DNA from: an uncultured Collinsella sp.
GTDB lineage: Bacteria > Actinomycetota > Coriobacteriia > Coriobacteriales > Coriobacteriaceae
Reading direction: 5' to 3'
NCBI GenBank assembly: GCA_902478875.1
Contig: CABSMZ010000026.1
Location: forward strand, 1-15,023
Length of the DNA: 15,023 nt
This document shows, one piece after another, positions 1 to 6,792 of this stretch; position 1 is the stretch's first letter, and each line of letters starts with the position of its first letter. Position numbers and translations under genes: made by a program. Under the pieces are notes generated by a model that saw only the letters and a list, made by a program, of their open reading frames with translations, was not told where the DNA came from and made no database searches.

Positions 1-433
1 TATTAGATAGCGCCACAAACGATGCCAAACCCGTCACTAGGCACGGAAGAAACGCAGTTGTAAATATTCCAATCATCGGCTGTAGGTTCCCAGCCTCTTC
101 AATGCGCGATAACAGGTAGTCACTGTCTTTTGCTAAAACTAAGGGCCGCTCTAAAGCACGGCGGGCAAGCAATCTATAGAAGCAGTTAGCGCCATCGGAA
201 GCCAATTGCTCCGCATATTTTGATCTGAACAGGTTTGTCACCAGCTCAACTGAGAGCAATACTAGCAGGCCTAACCCAATGTATAAAACGTTACGATAAT
301 TAGAGCGAAGAAGGCCATAGTCTATAATCAACGATTCAGCTTTAACAACAGACAGCTCCACCAGGGCAGATAAAATGCAGAGCACCATCAACTTGATTAC
401 TGTCGTCTTATTTTGAATAAAAAGCTCTAGCAT
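1..433 (-). CDS. N-terminal part of a probable ABC exporter (membrane domain), truncated by the window edge
   Basis: The reverse strand is open from an ATG at 433 to the window edge, giving 144 residues with no stop. A GAGGGG ribosome-binding site lies 8 nt before the ATG. The protein has three hydrophobic stretches (about residues 11-30, 48-66 and 121-143). Between the second and third are a charged stretch and the pattern DSDYLLSRIEE (residues 103-113), which resembles the intracellular helix region between TM2 and TM3 of ABC type-1 exporter domains. No ATPase domain is visible because it would lie off the left edge. Base composition is clearly more AT-rich than the genes to the right, which may mean recent acquisition. 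Peptide or bacteriocin exporters and multidrug exporters are both possible. The family call is an inference from membrane topology and this one motif. Confidence 0.55.
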   Translation of the reverse strand, partial: MLELFIQNKTTVIKLMVLCILSALVELSVVKAESLIIDYGLLRSNYRNVLYIGLGLLVLLSVELVTNLFRSKYAEQLASDGANCFYRLLARRALERPLVLAKDSDYLLSRIEEAGNLQPMIGIFTTAFLPCLVTGLASFVALSN

Positions 434-455
434 ATGTCCATCCCCTCAACTAATA

Positions 456-461
456 ATTATA
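456..461 (-). promoter_or_regulatory. Candidate -10 box for the left-edge ABC exporter gene
   Basis: The reverse strand reads a perfect TATAAT here, 22 nt before the ATG at 433. No good -35 hexamer is seen at the usual spacing. The call rests on the -10 match and on its position between the DUF1275 stop codon and the ABC start codon. Confidence 0.35.
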
Positions 462-543
462 GCTAGAAAGATGGCATTTTTATTCTATAGCCTCAAGCAG
501 CACGCTTTGCTGACGTCAAATCTTGTCATTACAAACATGCACC

Positions 544-1263
544 TTAGCGCTTAAGACTCGTGGTCTGCCAGTCAGCTATGATGCGGGCCCATTTCCTGTG
601 CAAGTCGCGTTCGCGATCGATAAACATGATGGCAAACGCGATAAACAGCAGCACGCTCGCCACCGCAATGGCGTGCAGACCCATGCGCTCAATGCACCAA
701 TTGCCCAGCACGGCGCCAAACACAAAGGTAAAGATCACACCAAAGTACAGCAGGCCGTTTTCCAAAAAGCCGCGCTTGTGGGTAATGATGTAATCGTCCA
801 CGTTTTGCAAGGCATTACGGAGGTTGCCGATACACATGGTCGTGGCGATGCCGTGTCCATGAATCTTGCGGAAGCTCTCGACCTGCATACCGCAGGCAAA
901 CGAAGTAAGGCAGTTGGCGAGCAGGTTGTAACCGCCACCGGGGATAAAGCTCACGCCCAGCAAGATGACGGCTTCAAAGAACACCGTCACCTGGCGCCAG
1001 TGAATCACACTGCCAAACCGCTCGTGTACCAGGTCGGCAAGCATAATGCCCACGGCAAACGACACCACAGGGAAGAAGTAGCGCCCCGCAAGTGCCCAAT
1101 TGCCCTCCGAAATGCTCACGCCCACCAGCAAGATGTTACCCGTCTGCGCGTTGGCGAAAACATGATCGCGCCCAATGTACGAATAAACGTCCATAAAGCC
1201 ACCGGCGAGCGCCAAGATGATGCCCAGCTCGATGGACTCCGATATCTGTTTGGCACGCTGCAT
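544..1263 (-). CDS. DUF1275 / YoaK-family integral membrane protein
   Basis: A 239-residue polytopic membrane protein of unknown function. The start chosen is the ATG at 1263 because AAGGAGG lies 10 nt upstream; the frame stays open further upstream (to 1497), but that extension lacks a good ribosome-binding site and does not look like a membrane protein. The N-terminal signature of the family is present: GGFMDVYSY (residues 21-29) followed by NAQTGN (38-43). About six hydrophobic segments follow, and the length matches the usual 210-240 residues. Related proteins are widespread in bacteria and sometimes proposed to be transporters, but no substrate is established. It is divergent from the YgiQ gene and followed after 110 bp by the ABC exporter gene on the same strand. 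The family call is solid; the function is unknown. Confidence 0.85.
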   Translation of the reverse strand: MQRAKQISESIELGIILALAGGFMDVYSYIGRDHVFANAQTGNILLVGVSISEGNWALAGRYFFPVVSFAVGIMLADLVHERFGSVIHWRQVTVFFEAVILLGVSFIPGGGYNLLANCLTSFACGMQVESFRKIHGHGIATTMCIGNLRNALQNVDDYIITHKRGFLENGLLYFGVIFTFVFGAVLGNWCIERMGLHAIAVASVLLFIAFAIMFIDRERDLHRKWARIIADWQTTSLKR

Positions 1264-1444
1264 CGTCGTGCATCCTCCTTGTTGACGACTCTCTCGTGCG
1301 TTGGCGGAAACATAGCCGCCGTTCATACTGTAACCCATTGACAACATGGCGTGCGCGCGAGACGGGTTCTTCGACACGGGGATACACAGTCTGGAAACAA
1401 ACGGCACCCGCATCGACATGCCGATCCGCCAGCTCATGTACTCC

Positions 1445-1479
1445 ACCAGTCTTTTTAGCCCCGTCCCAAAAAGACTGGT
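1445..1479. repeat. Perfect 12-bp inverted repeat with 11-nt loop, REP-like
   Basis: The arms are ACCAGTCTTTTT (1445-1456) and AAAAAGACTGGT (1468-1479). The loop, read on the reverse strand, is GGGACGGGGCT. The element lies between two divergently transcribed genes, 38 bp before the YgiQ start, so it is not placed as an ordinary terminator for either. The GGGACGG core is also found in the repeat copy at 8765-8790, which suggests a dispersed intergenic repeat. It could instead be an RNA hairpin in the YgiQ leader. Confidence 0.7.
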
Positions 1480-1516
1480 TACAATTACGTGCAGCATACA
1501 AACACCGGGAGGGATC

Positions 1517-3652
1517 GTGGCAAAAAAGCCTCAGCACGCTCAGAACAACCAGCGCAGTCAGCAGGGCAAACAGGGCCAGCAGCAAAGGCGCGGCGGTAAG
1601 GCGCAGGGTGGGCACACCACGCACACCCAGGCAGCGCCCTCACGCCCCTGGCGTCCGGGTCGCGATAAGTTCCTCCCCGTCAGCCGCGCCGACATGAACG
1701 CGCGCGGCTGGGACCAGTGCGACTTCGTCTACATCTGCGGCGACGCCTACGTGGACCATCCCAGCTTTGGCATGGCCATCGTCAGCCGCGTCCTTGATGC
1801 ACACGGTTACAAGGTAGGCATTATCTGCCAACCCGACTGGACCGACCCCGCCAGCATCACGGTGCTCGGCGAGCCGCGCCTGGGCTTTCTCGTCAGCGCC
1901 GGCAACATGGACTCCATGGTCAACCACTATTCGGTGACCAAGCACCGCCGCCACACCGACGCCTATACCTCTGGTGGCGAGGAGGGGCACCGCCCCAATC
2001 GTGCCGTCACGGTCTACGGTAACCTCATCCGCCAGACGTTTAAGGATGCCCCCATCATCATCGGCGGCATCGAGGCGAGCCTGCGCCGTCTGGCCCACTA
2101 CGACTACTGGCAGGACAAGCTCAAGCGCTCGGTACTACTCGACTCGGGCGCCGACATCCTCATCTACGGCATGGGCGAGCACGCGATCGTCGAGATCGCC
2201 GACGCGCTCGATGCCGGGCTGCCCGTCGACCAGATCACTTATATCAACGGCACCGTCTACCGCACCAACTCGCTCGACGAGGTCTACGACTACGACCTGC
2301 TGCCCAGCTGGGACGACCTTGCCGCCGACAAGCTCAACTACGCGCGCAGCTTTAACGTGCAGCAGCAGAACATGGACCCCATCACCGGACATCGTCTGGT
2401 AGAGCCCTACCCCAACAGCGTCTATGTGGTGCAGAACCCGCCGTCGGCAACACTCACCACCGACGAGATGGACGAGGTGGCCGAACTCCCCTACGCACGC
2501 GATTGGCATCCCGACTACGACGCAGCGGGCGGCGTGCCGGCCTTTGCCGAGATCAAGTTTTCCATTAGCTCCAACCGCGGCTGTTTTGGCGAGTGCTCGT
2601 TTTGCGCGCTCACCTTCCACCAGGGCCGCGTGCTGCAGATGCGCAGCCACGACTCGATTATGCGCGAGGCCGAGCTGCTCACGCGCGATCCCGAGTTTAA
2701 GGGCTACATCAACGACGTGGGAGGACCGACGGCCAACTTTAGCCGTCCTGCCTGCGACAAGCAGCTCAAGCACGGCGTGTGCAAGAACAAGCGCTGCCTG
2801 TGGCCGAGCGTATGCAAGAACATGGTGGTCGACGAGAGCGGCTACACGCAGCTGCTGCGCGACCTGCGCCAGCTGCCGGGCGTCAAAAAGGTCTTCGTGC
2901 GCAGCGGCATCCGTTTTGACTACACCATGGCCGATGCCTCGGACGAGTTTTTGCGCGAGCTGCTGGAGCATCATGTCTCAGGCCAGCTGCGCGTAGCGCC
3001 CGAGCACGTGAGCGATGCGGTGCTGTCAGTGATGGGCAAGCCGAGCCGAGCCGTCTACGACGCGTTCTGCCGCAAATTTGAACGCTTGAACCGCGAATAC
3101 GGACTCAAGCAGTACGTGGTGCCGTATCTAATCTCGAGCCACCCCGGCTCGACCATGAAGGAAGCCGTGGACCTTGCCGAAGCCGTGCGCGACATGGGCT
3201 ACATGCCCGAACAGGTGCAGGACTTCTACCCCACCCCGTCCACCATGTCGACGTGCATGTACTACACCGGCGTGGACCCGCGCACCATGAAACCGATCTA
3301 TGTGGCGCGCGACCCGCACGAGAAGGCCATGCAACGCGCGCTCATCCAGTATCGCAAGCCCGAGAACTACAAGCTGGTACGCGAGGCGCTGGAAAAGGCT
3401 GGCCGTCGCGACCTGATCGGCTACACCAAGCATTGCCTGATTCGCCCCGTGCCGCCACGCCCGGGCGAGACATCTGCTGGCGGTGGGCATGGCACCGGCA
3501 AGAAGGGCGGCAAGCCACATGGTGGCGCCGCCGGCAAGGGGCCTAAAGGCAGCAAGGGGCACAGCGGCATGTCGCGCGCGCAAAACACTGCCGGGCGCAA
3601 CCGTGCAGCTCAGGGGCGTCAGGGTGCCAACGGAGGCGGGCGTCGCAACTAG
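1517..3652 (+). CDS. ygiQ: YgiQ-family radical SAM protein (UPF0313)
   Basis: A 711-residue radical SAM enzyme of the YgiQ family, whose reaction is not established. The start chosen is the GTG at 1517, preceded closely by GGGAGGG; the frame is open back to 1346, but that part has no family similarity. Layout: a basic, Gln/Gly-rich tail (about 2-45); the UPF0313 N-terminal domain from about 50, with DFVYICGDAYVDHPSFG at 69-85; the radical SAM core with CFGECSFC, whose cysteines C356, C360 and C363 would bind the [4Fe-4S] cluster that cleaves S-adenosylmethionine; then the family's C-terminal region. The last 60 or so residues are a Gly/Lys/Arg/His-rich low-complexity tail. Both tails look disordered and basic, suggesting nucleic-acid contact, but that is an inference. 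The gene appears monocistronic: divergent from the DUF1275 gene and convergent with the PTS operon. Confidence 0.93.
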   Translation: MAKKPQHAQNNQRSQQGKQGQQQRRGGKAQGGHTTHTQAAPSRPWRPGRDKFLPVSRADMNARGWDQCDFVYICGDAYVDHPSFGMAIVSRVLDAHGYKVGIICQPDWTDPASITVLGEPRLGFLVSAGNMDSMVNHYSVTKHRRHTDAYTSGGEEGHRPNRAVTVYGNLIRQTFKDAPIIIGGIEASLRRLAHYDYWQDKLKRSVLLDSGADILIYGMGEHAIVEIADALDAGLPVDQITYINGTVYRTNSLDEVYDYDLLPSWDDLAADKLNYARSFNVQQQNMDPITGHRLVEPYPNSVYVVQNPPSATLTTDEMDEVAELPYARDWHPDYDAAGGVPAFAEIKFSISSNRGCFGECSFCALTFHQGRVLQMRSHDSIMREAELLTRDPEFKGYINDVGGPTANFSRPACDKQLKHGVCKNKRCLWPSVCKNMVVDESGYTQLLRDLRQLPGVKKVFVRSGIRFDYTMADASDEFLRELLEHHVSGQLRVAPEHVSDAVLSVMGKPSRAVYDAFCRKFERLNREYGLKQYVVPYLISSHPGSTMKEAVDLAEAVRDMGYMPEQVQDFYPTPSTMSTCMYYTGVDPRTMKPIYVARDPHEKAMQRALIQYRKPENYKLVREALEKAGRRDLIGYTKHCLIRPVPPRPGETSAGGGHGTGKKGGKPHGGAAGKGPKGSKGHSGMSRAQNTAGRNRAAQGRQGANGGGRRN

Positions 3653-3706
3653 GGCGGCGAGGCGGCATGCCGCCGTTGGCGACACGACACGCCCCACCAA
3701 TAAAAT

Positions 3707-3749
3707 GCCGCTCGCCGGGGCGTCGCAGAACGATTCCCCGGCGAGCGGC
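3707..3749 (-). terminator. Rho-independent terminator at the end of the beta-glucoside operon, probably bidirectional
   Basis: A perfect 14-bp GC-rich stem (GCCGCTCGCCGGGG at 3707-3720 and its complement at 3736-3749) encloses a 15-nt loop. On the reverse strand it is followed by ATTTTATT, a reasonable U-rich tail, and lies 30 bp after the PTS stop codon. On the forward strand the tail is weaker (CGATTAATATTG), but the hairpin is 55 bp after the YgiQ stop and may serve both convergent genes. Confidence 0.8.
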
Positions 3750-3778
3750 CGATTAATATTGTCTATCTCAAGACGTTG

Positions 3779-5149
3779 TTACTTTTTGTCGAAACGACCA
3801 TAGAGCGCAAACGAGAGCGCCGCAGAGATAACCCAAGTCAAAGCGATGCAGACGACAATCATGATCAGGTTCATGGGATTACCGCTTGGATCGGCATAAA
3901 CGGGCAACGAGGTAATGCCAGGCATAACAAAGCCGAAGCACTTAGCGCCCAGAACAACGGTGAGCGCGCCGCCAATGCCATCCGCAATCATCGCAGCGAT
4001 AAGCGGAGTCCTGTTAGGAACCTGAACGGTAAACAAGGCGGGCTCGGAAATTCCCATAAATGCTGAGAAGGCGCACGTCATTGCAGCGGACTTGAGCTTT
4101 TCGTCGGTCATGCGCAGAGCTGCACCAAAAGACGCACCGCTTTCGGCGAGGTTATGGCAGAAAGAGATCGGGAGCAGATAGTCATACCCCAGCGTTGCGA
4201 TATTGGAAATCTGGATGGGGCTCGTCGACTGGTGCATGCCAAAGAGCACGATAAGCGGCATAAAGAAGCCCAGCAGAAAACCGGCAACGGGACCTAACGT
4301 CGAGAATAGCCAAACGATACCGTTGGCAAGACCAAGACCGCACCAGGCACCAATCGGGGCGAGCACAAACAGGTTGACCGGAATCACGATAGCAAGGGAG
4401 AGCGCCGGAACGACAACGAGCTTAAAGAGATCCGGCACGACTTTGTCGATTGCGCGATATACAAAAGACAAGCCAATGACGCCAAAGATGACCGGGAACA
4501 CGGAATCGGCGTAGCTAAAAATCGGCACCGTAAAACCGAACAACGCAAGAGGCGTCTCGCCCGTACCGACAGCGTTGACAATAGTCGGGTACATCAGCGA
4601 TCCGGCAACACAAAGCGCAAGCGAACGGTTGACTCGGAACTTATCAGCTGTAGACATTGCCAGCAAAAACGGCAAGAAGTAGAACGGGATATCCGAAATC
4701 ATATTGAATATCGCAAAGTCGCCGGCACCCGTGTCGATTCCAAAAGCCGCGATAGCAGCCAGGATGCCCTTTACGATGCCTCCCGCCACCAGTGCGGGAA
4801 TGATAGCGGAGAAGATGCCGGTGATGATATCGAATACGCGAGCCGAACCTTTTTGGAGCTCAGGCTGCTCGGCGTCGGCGGAGACCTCGCCACCCATCCT
4901 GTCGCCAAGCATGGGCTCCAATTCGTCATATACCGACCCCACGCTGGCGCCGATGATAACCTGCCACTGCCCGTCTTTAACCTGCGCGCCCAAGGCGCCG
5001 TCAAGCGTCTTAAGGGCCTCCAGGTCTGCCTTGCTATCGTCCTTCAGGTTGAACCTCAGCCTTGTAATGCAGTGCGTTGCCATAACAACGTTATCGGCGC
5101 CGCCCACGAGCTCGAGGACACGAGCGGCCAGTTCCTTCTTGTCTGCCAT
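3779..5149 (-). CDS. PTS system beta-glucoside-type IIBC permease (no IIA domain)
   Basis: A 456-residue membrane permease that would import a beta-glucoside and phosphorylate it using phosphate passed from EI and HPr through an EIIA. The start is the ATG at 5149, with AGGAG 8 nt upstream; an in-frame extension to 5206 lies inside the upstream gene's end and is rejected. Domains: IIB at about 1-82 with the phosphorylatable cysteine in ATHCITRLRF (C27); a linker at 83-103; and IIC from about 104 to 450, with many hydrophobic helices and the conserved GMHQSTSPIQ stretch. BglF/BglP-type proteins are usually IIBCA or similar of about 610-630 residues; this one ends at YGRFDKK right after IIC, so a separate EIIA must supply phosphate. 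It lies 11 bp after the GH1 gene, clearly in one operon. Substrate (cellobiose, salicin or arbutin type) cannot be decided from sequence. Confidence 0.92.
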   Translation of the reverse strand: MADKKELAARVLELVGGADNVVMATHCITRLRFNLKDDSKADLEALKTLDGALGAQVKDGQWQVIIGASVGSVYDELEPMLGDRMGGEVSADAEQPELQKGSARVFDIITGIFSAIIPALVAGGIVKGILAAIAAFGIDTGAGDFAIFNMISDIPFYFLPFLLAMSTADKFRVNRSLALCVAGSLMYPTIVNAVGTGETPLALFGFTVPIFSYADSVFPVIFGVIGLSFVYRAIDKVVPDLFKLVVVPALSLAIVIPVNLFVLAPIGAWCGLGLANGIVWLFSTLGPVAGFLLGFFMPLIVLFGMHQSTSPIQISNIATLGYDYLLPISFCHNLAESGASFGAALRMTDEKLKSAAMTCAFSAFMGISEPALFTVQVPNRTPLIAAMIADGIGGALTVVLGAKCFGFVMPGITSLPVYADPSGNPMNLIMIVVCIALTWVISAALSFALYGRFDKK

Positions 5150-5160
5150 AACAATCACTC

Positions 5161-6639
5161 CTACCCAAGGTCTTCGCCATTGGTGGCGATGCATTTCTGG
5201 TACCAATAGAAAGAGTCTTTACGCAAGCGCTTCGCAGTGCCGTGGCCGCAATTATCCAGATCGACATAGATAAGCCCGTAGCGCTTGTCCATCGTAAGAG
5301 GACCGCAGGCAACAAGGTCAATGAATCCCCAGATCATATATCCGCGCACGTCAACGCCATCGATCACCGCCTCTTTAAGGCACTTTATGTGCTGGCGCAA
5401 ATAATCGATTCGATACTCGTCGTGGATGCTGCCATCCTCCTCGACCACGTCAGATGTACCGAGGCCGTTCTCGGCGATATACAGAGGCAGCCCATAGCGG
5501 TCATACATCTGGTTAAGGGTAACCCTCAGGCCAATGGGATCGAGCTGCCAGCCCCACTCACTCGTCTCGAGATAAGGGTTCTTGTTTGCCATGACCAGAT
5601 TGCCCGCAGTCTTCTCCCATCCCTGATCGCAGGTGGATACCTGGGAAAAGTAGTACGAGAAGGCCAGGAAGTCGACCGTGTTGCGAGCGATGAGCTCTTC
5701 ATCGCCCGGTTCCATTTGAATCTCGATATCGCACGCATCGAAATAGCGATTCATATAAGCGGGGTATTTTCCGCGAGCCATCACGTCCGTATAGAACCAG
5801 TTGGAATACTGGTCGTCGTGAATAGCCTGCATGTTATCTTCGGGACGGCAGGTGGCGGGATACGTACAGAATCGAGCGATCATGCCGCCAACGGGAGTAT
5901 CGGGCGAAAGACGATGGACAATCTCGACGGCACGCGCATTGGCAACGAACTCATGGTGCAGGCACTGGAAGATGGCTCGATCGAAGTTCTCCCCCTCTTC
6001 GTCTTTGACCAGACAGACCCCGTCCCAAGGCGAAAAACGCGCTGCATTGAACTCGTTAAAAGGCAGCCAGAAATCGACCAGATCGCCCAATTCCGTAACG
6101 ATTGTCTCGACATAGCGGGCGAAGAAGTCAATCGTCTTGCGATTCTTCCATCCCCCATATGTGGTGACAAGATTTACCGGGATGTCATAGTGGAGCATGG
6201 TGACGAAGGTCTTAATGCCGTGCTTTTTGCACTCACCCAGCATGCTTCGATACCACTCGATGCCTTCGCGGTTAGGCTCAAGGTCATCTCCGTTAGGATA
6301 GATTCGGCTCCAGCAAATAGAGGTGCGGAACAGCTTGAGGCCCATCTCCGCAAAAAGCGCGATGTCCTCACGATAGTGATGATAGAAGTCGTTGCCACGC
6401 CTAAACGGGTAGAACTCAACGCCATCATCTGCGAGAGCGTTCATTAGCTCGTCATGGCAGAATGGGTTGTTTTGATGCTTGTCCTCAATCTGGTCATGAG
6501 TCCAGGTACCATCCAGCCATCGACAATCCTGCGTCGACTTTCCCTTTCCGCCCTCATTCCAGGCGCCATCGGCCTGCGAGCACGATATGGCTCCGCCCCA
6601 TAAAAAGTCGGAGTCAAACCCATGTTTTAACTTACCCAT
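5161..6639 (-). CDS. bglA: 6-phospho-beta-glucosidase, glycoside hydrolase family 1
   Basis: A 492-residue cytoplasmic GH1 hydrolase that would cleave phosphorylated beta-glucosides delivered by the adjacent PTS into glucose 6-phosphate and an aglycone or glucose. The start is the ATG at 6639, preceded by AAGGAGGG; the protein then begins in the way typical of the family (FLWGGAISCSQADGAWNEGG at 12-31). The acid/base glutamate is in WLPFNEFN (E196) and the nucleophile in YIAENG (E390). The C-terminal phosphate-recognition loop keeps the lysine and tyrosine of DKRYG (K452, Y454), which favours a 6-phospho substrate over a plain glucoside. The serine usual in this loop appears to be alanine (DLVACGP, A444). 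Length is near the family norm of about 470-480. It is the first gene of the operon; the AraC-type gene is divergent and a probable regulator. Confidence 0.92.
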   Translation of the reverse strand: MGKLKHGFDSDFLWGGAISCSQADGAWNEGGKGKSTQDCRWLDGTWTHDQIEDKHQNNPFCHDELMNALADDGVEFYPFRRGNDFYHHYREDIALFAEMGLKLFRTSICWSRIYPNGDDLEPNREGIEWYRSMLGECKKHGIKTFVTMLHYDIPVNLVTTYGGWKNRKTIDFFARYVETIVTELGDLVDFWLPFNEFNAARFSPWDGVCLVKDEEGENFDRAIFQCLHHEFVANARAVEIVHRLSPDTPVGGMIARFCTYPATCRPEDNMQAIHDDQYSNWFYTDVMARGKYPAYMNRYFDACDIEIQMEPGDEELIARNTVDFLAFSYYFSQVSTCDQGWEKTAGNLVMANKNPYLETSEWGWQLDPIGLRVTLNQMYDRYGLPLYIAENGLGTSDVVEEDGSIHDEYRIDYLRQHIKCLKEAVIDGVDVRGYMIWGFIDLVACGPLTMDKRYGLIYVDLDNCGHGTAKRLRKDSFYWYQKCIATNGEDLG

Positions 6640-6657
6640 TTGCCCTCCTTGATCGGA

Positions 6658-6668
6658 TGCTCCAGCGG
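6658..6668 (-). promoter_or_regulatory. Candidate operator half-site, copy upstream of the GH1 gene
   Basis: On the reverse strand this reads CCGCTGGAGCA, ending 18 nt before the GH1 start and 7 nt before its ribosome-binding site. The same 11-mer occurs on the forward strand at 6778-6788 before the AraC-type gene. Identical sites facing each other across a divergent promoter region fit a local regulator, but no binding data exist. Confidence 0.4.
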
Positions 6669-6719
6669 ATAACCCAATACTAGGAAGAACAAGATGCATA
6701 AGATATCGCATAGAAAGCA

Positions 6720-6757
6720 TGGCTTTATAACATTTTTTTAGATATAACACCGTTCAA
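6720..6757. promoter_or_regulatory. Candidate overlapping divergent promoters for the GH1/PTS operon and the AraC-type regulator
   Basis: This AT-rich core of the 153-bp divergent intergenic region holds an extended -10 on the reverse strand (TG-T-TATAAA; TATAAA at 6729-6724) that would drive the GH1/PTS operon. On the forward strand there is TATAAC at 6743-6748 for the regulator. Neither has a strong -35 at 17 bp. The call rests on the -10 matches and position only. Confidence 0.35.
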
Positions 6758-6777
6758 GGTATCGATTCTACCGTTCA

Positions 6778-6788
6778 CCGCTGGAGCA
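6778..6788 (+). promoter_or_regulatory. Candidate operator half-site, copy upstream of the AraC-type gene
   Basis: CCGCTGGAGCA on the forward strand, four bases before the regulator's ATG. It contains that gene's ribosome-binding site (GGAG, 6 nt before the ATG). A protein bound here could block its own translation start or transcription, consistent with autoregulation. The matching site is at 6658-6668 in inverted orientation. Confidence 0.4.
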
Positions 6789-6792
6789 CCCC

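Noticed and set aside
487..520. Weak hairpin (GCAGCA...TGCTG) downstream of the DUF1275 gene as a terminator
   Set aside because: The stem is only about 5 bp and no U-run follows on the reverse strand.
523..1341. A 272-codon forward frame antisense to the DUF1275 gene
   Set aside because: The reverse strand has the family signature, membrane helices and an AAGGAGG site; the forward frame has none.
1445..1479. Reading the inverted repeat as a Rho-independent terminator
   Set aside because: It lies between two start codons of divergent genes, its T-run is inside the stem rather than after it, and no gene ends nearby.
2135..2974. A 279-codon reverse frame inside YgiQ
   Set aside because: Val/Ala/His-rich shadow with no motif, opposite the well-conserved radical SAM region.
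3661..3674. Short palindrome GGCGGCATGCCGCC just after the YgiQ stop
   Set aside because: It has no loop of its own and no U-tract; the nearby hairpin at 3707-3749 is the far better terminator, so this is not listed as a feature.
5242..6447. A 401-codon forward frame antisense to the GH1 gene
   Set aside because: No ribosome-binding site or domain; the reverse strand encodes a full-length GH1 enzyme with both catalytic glutamates.
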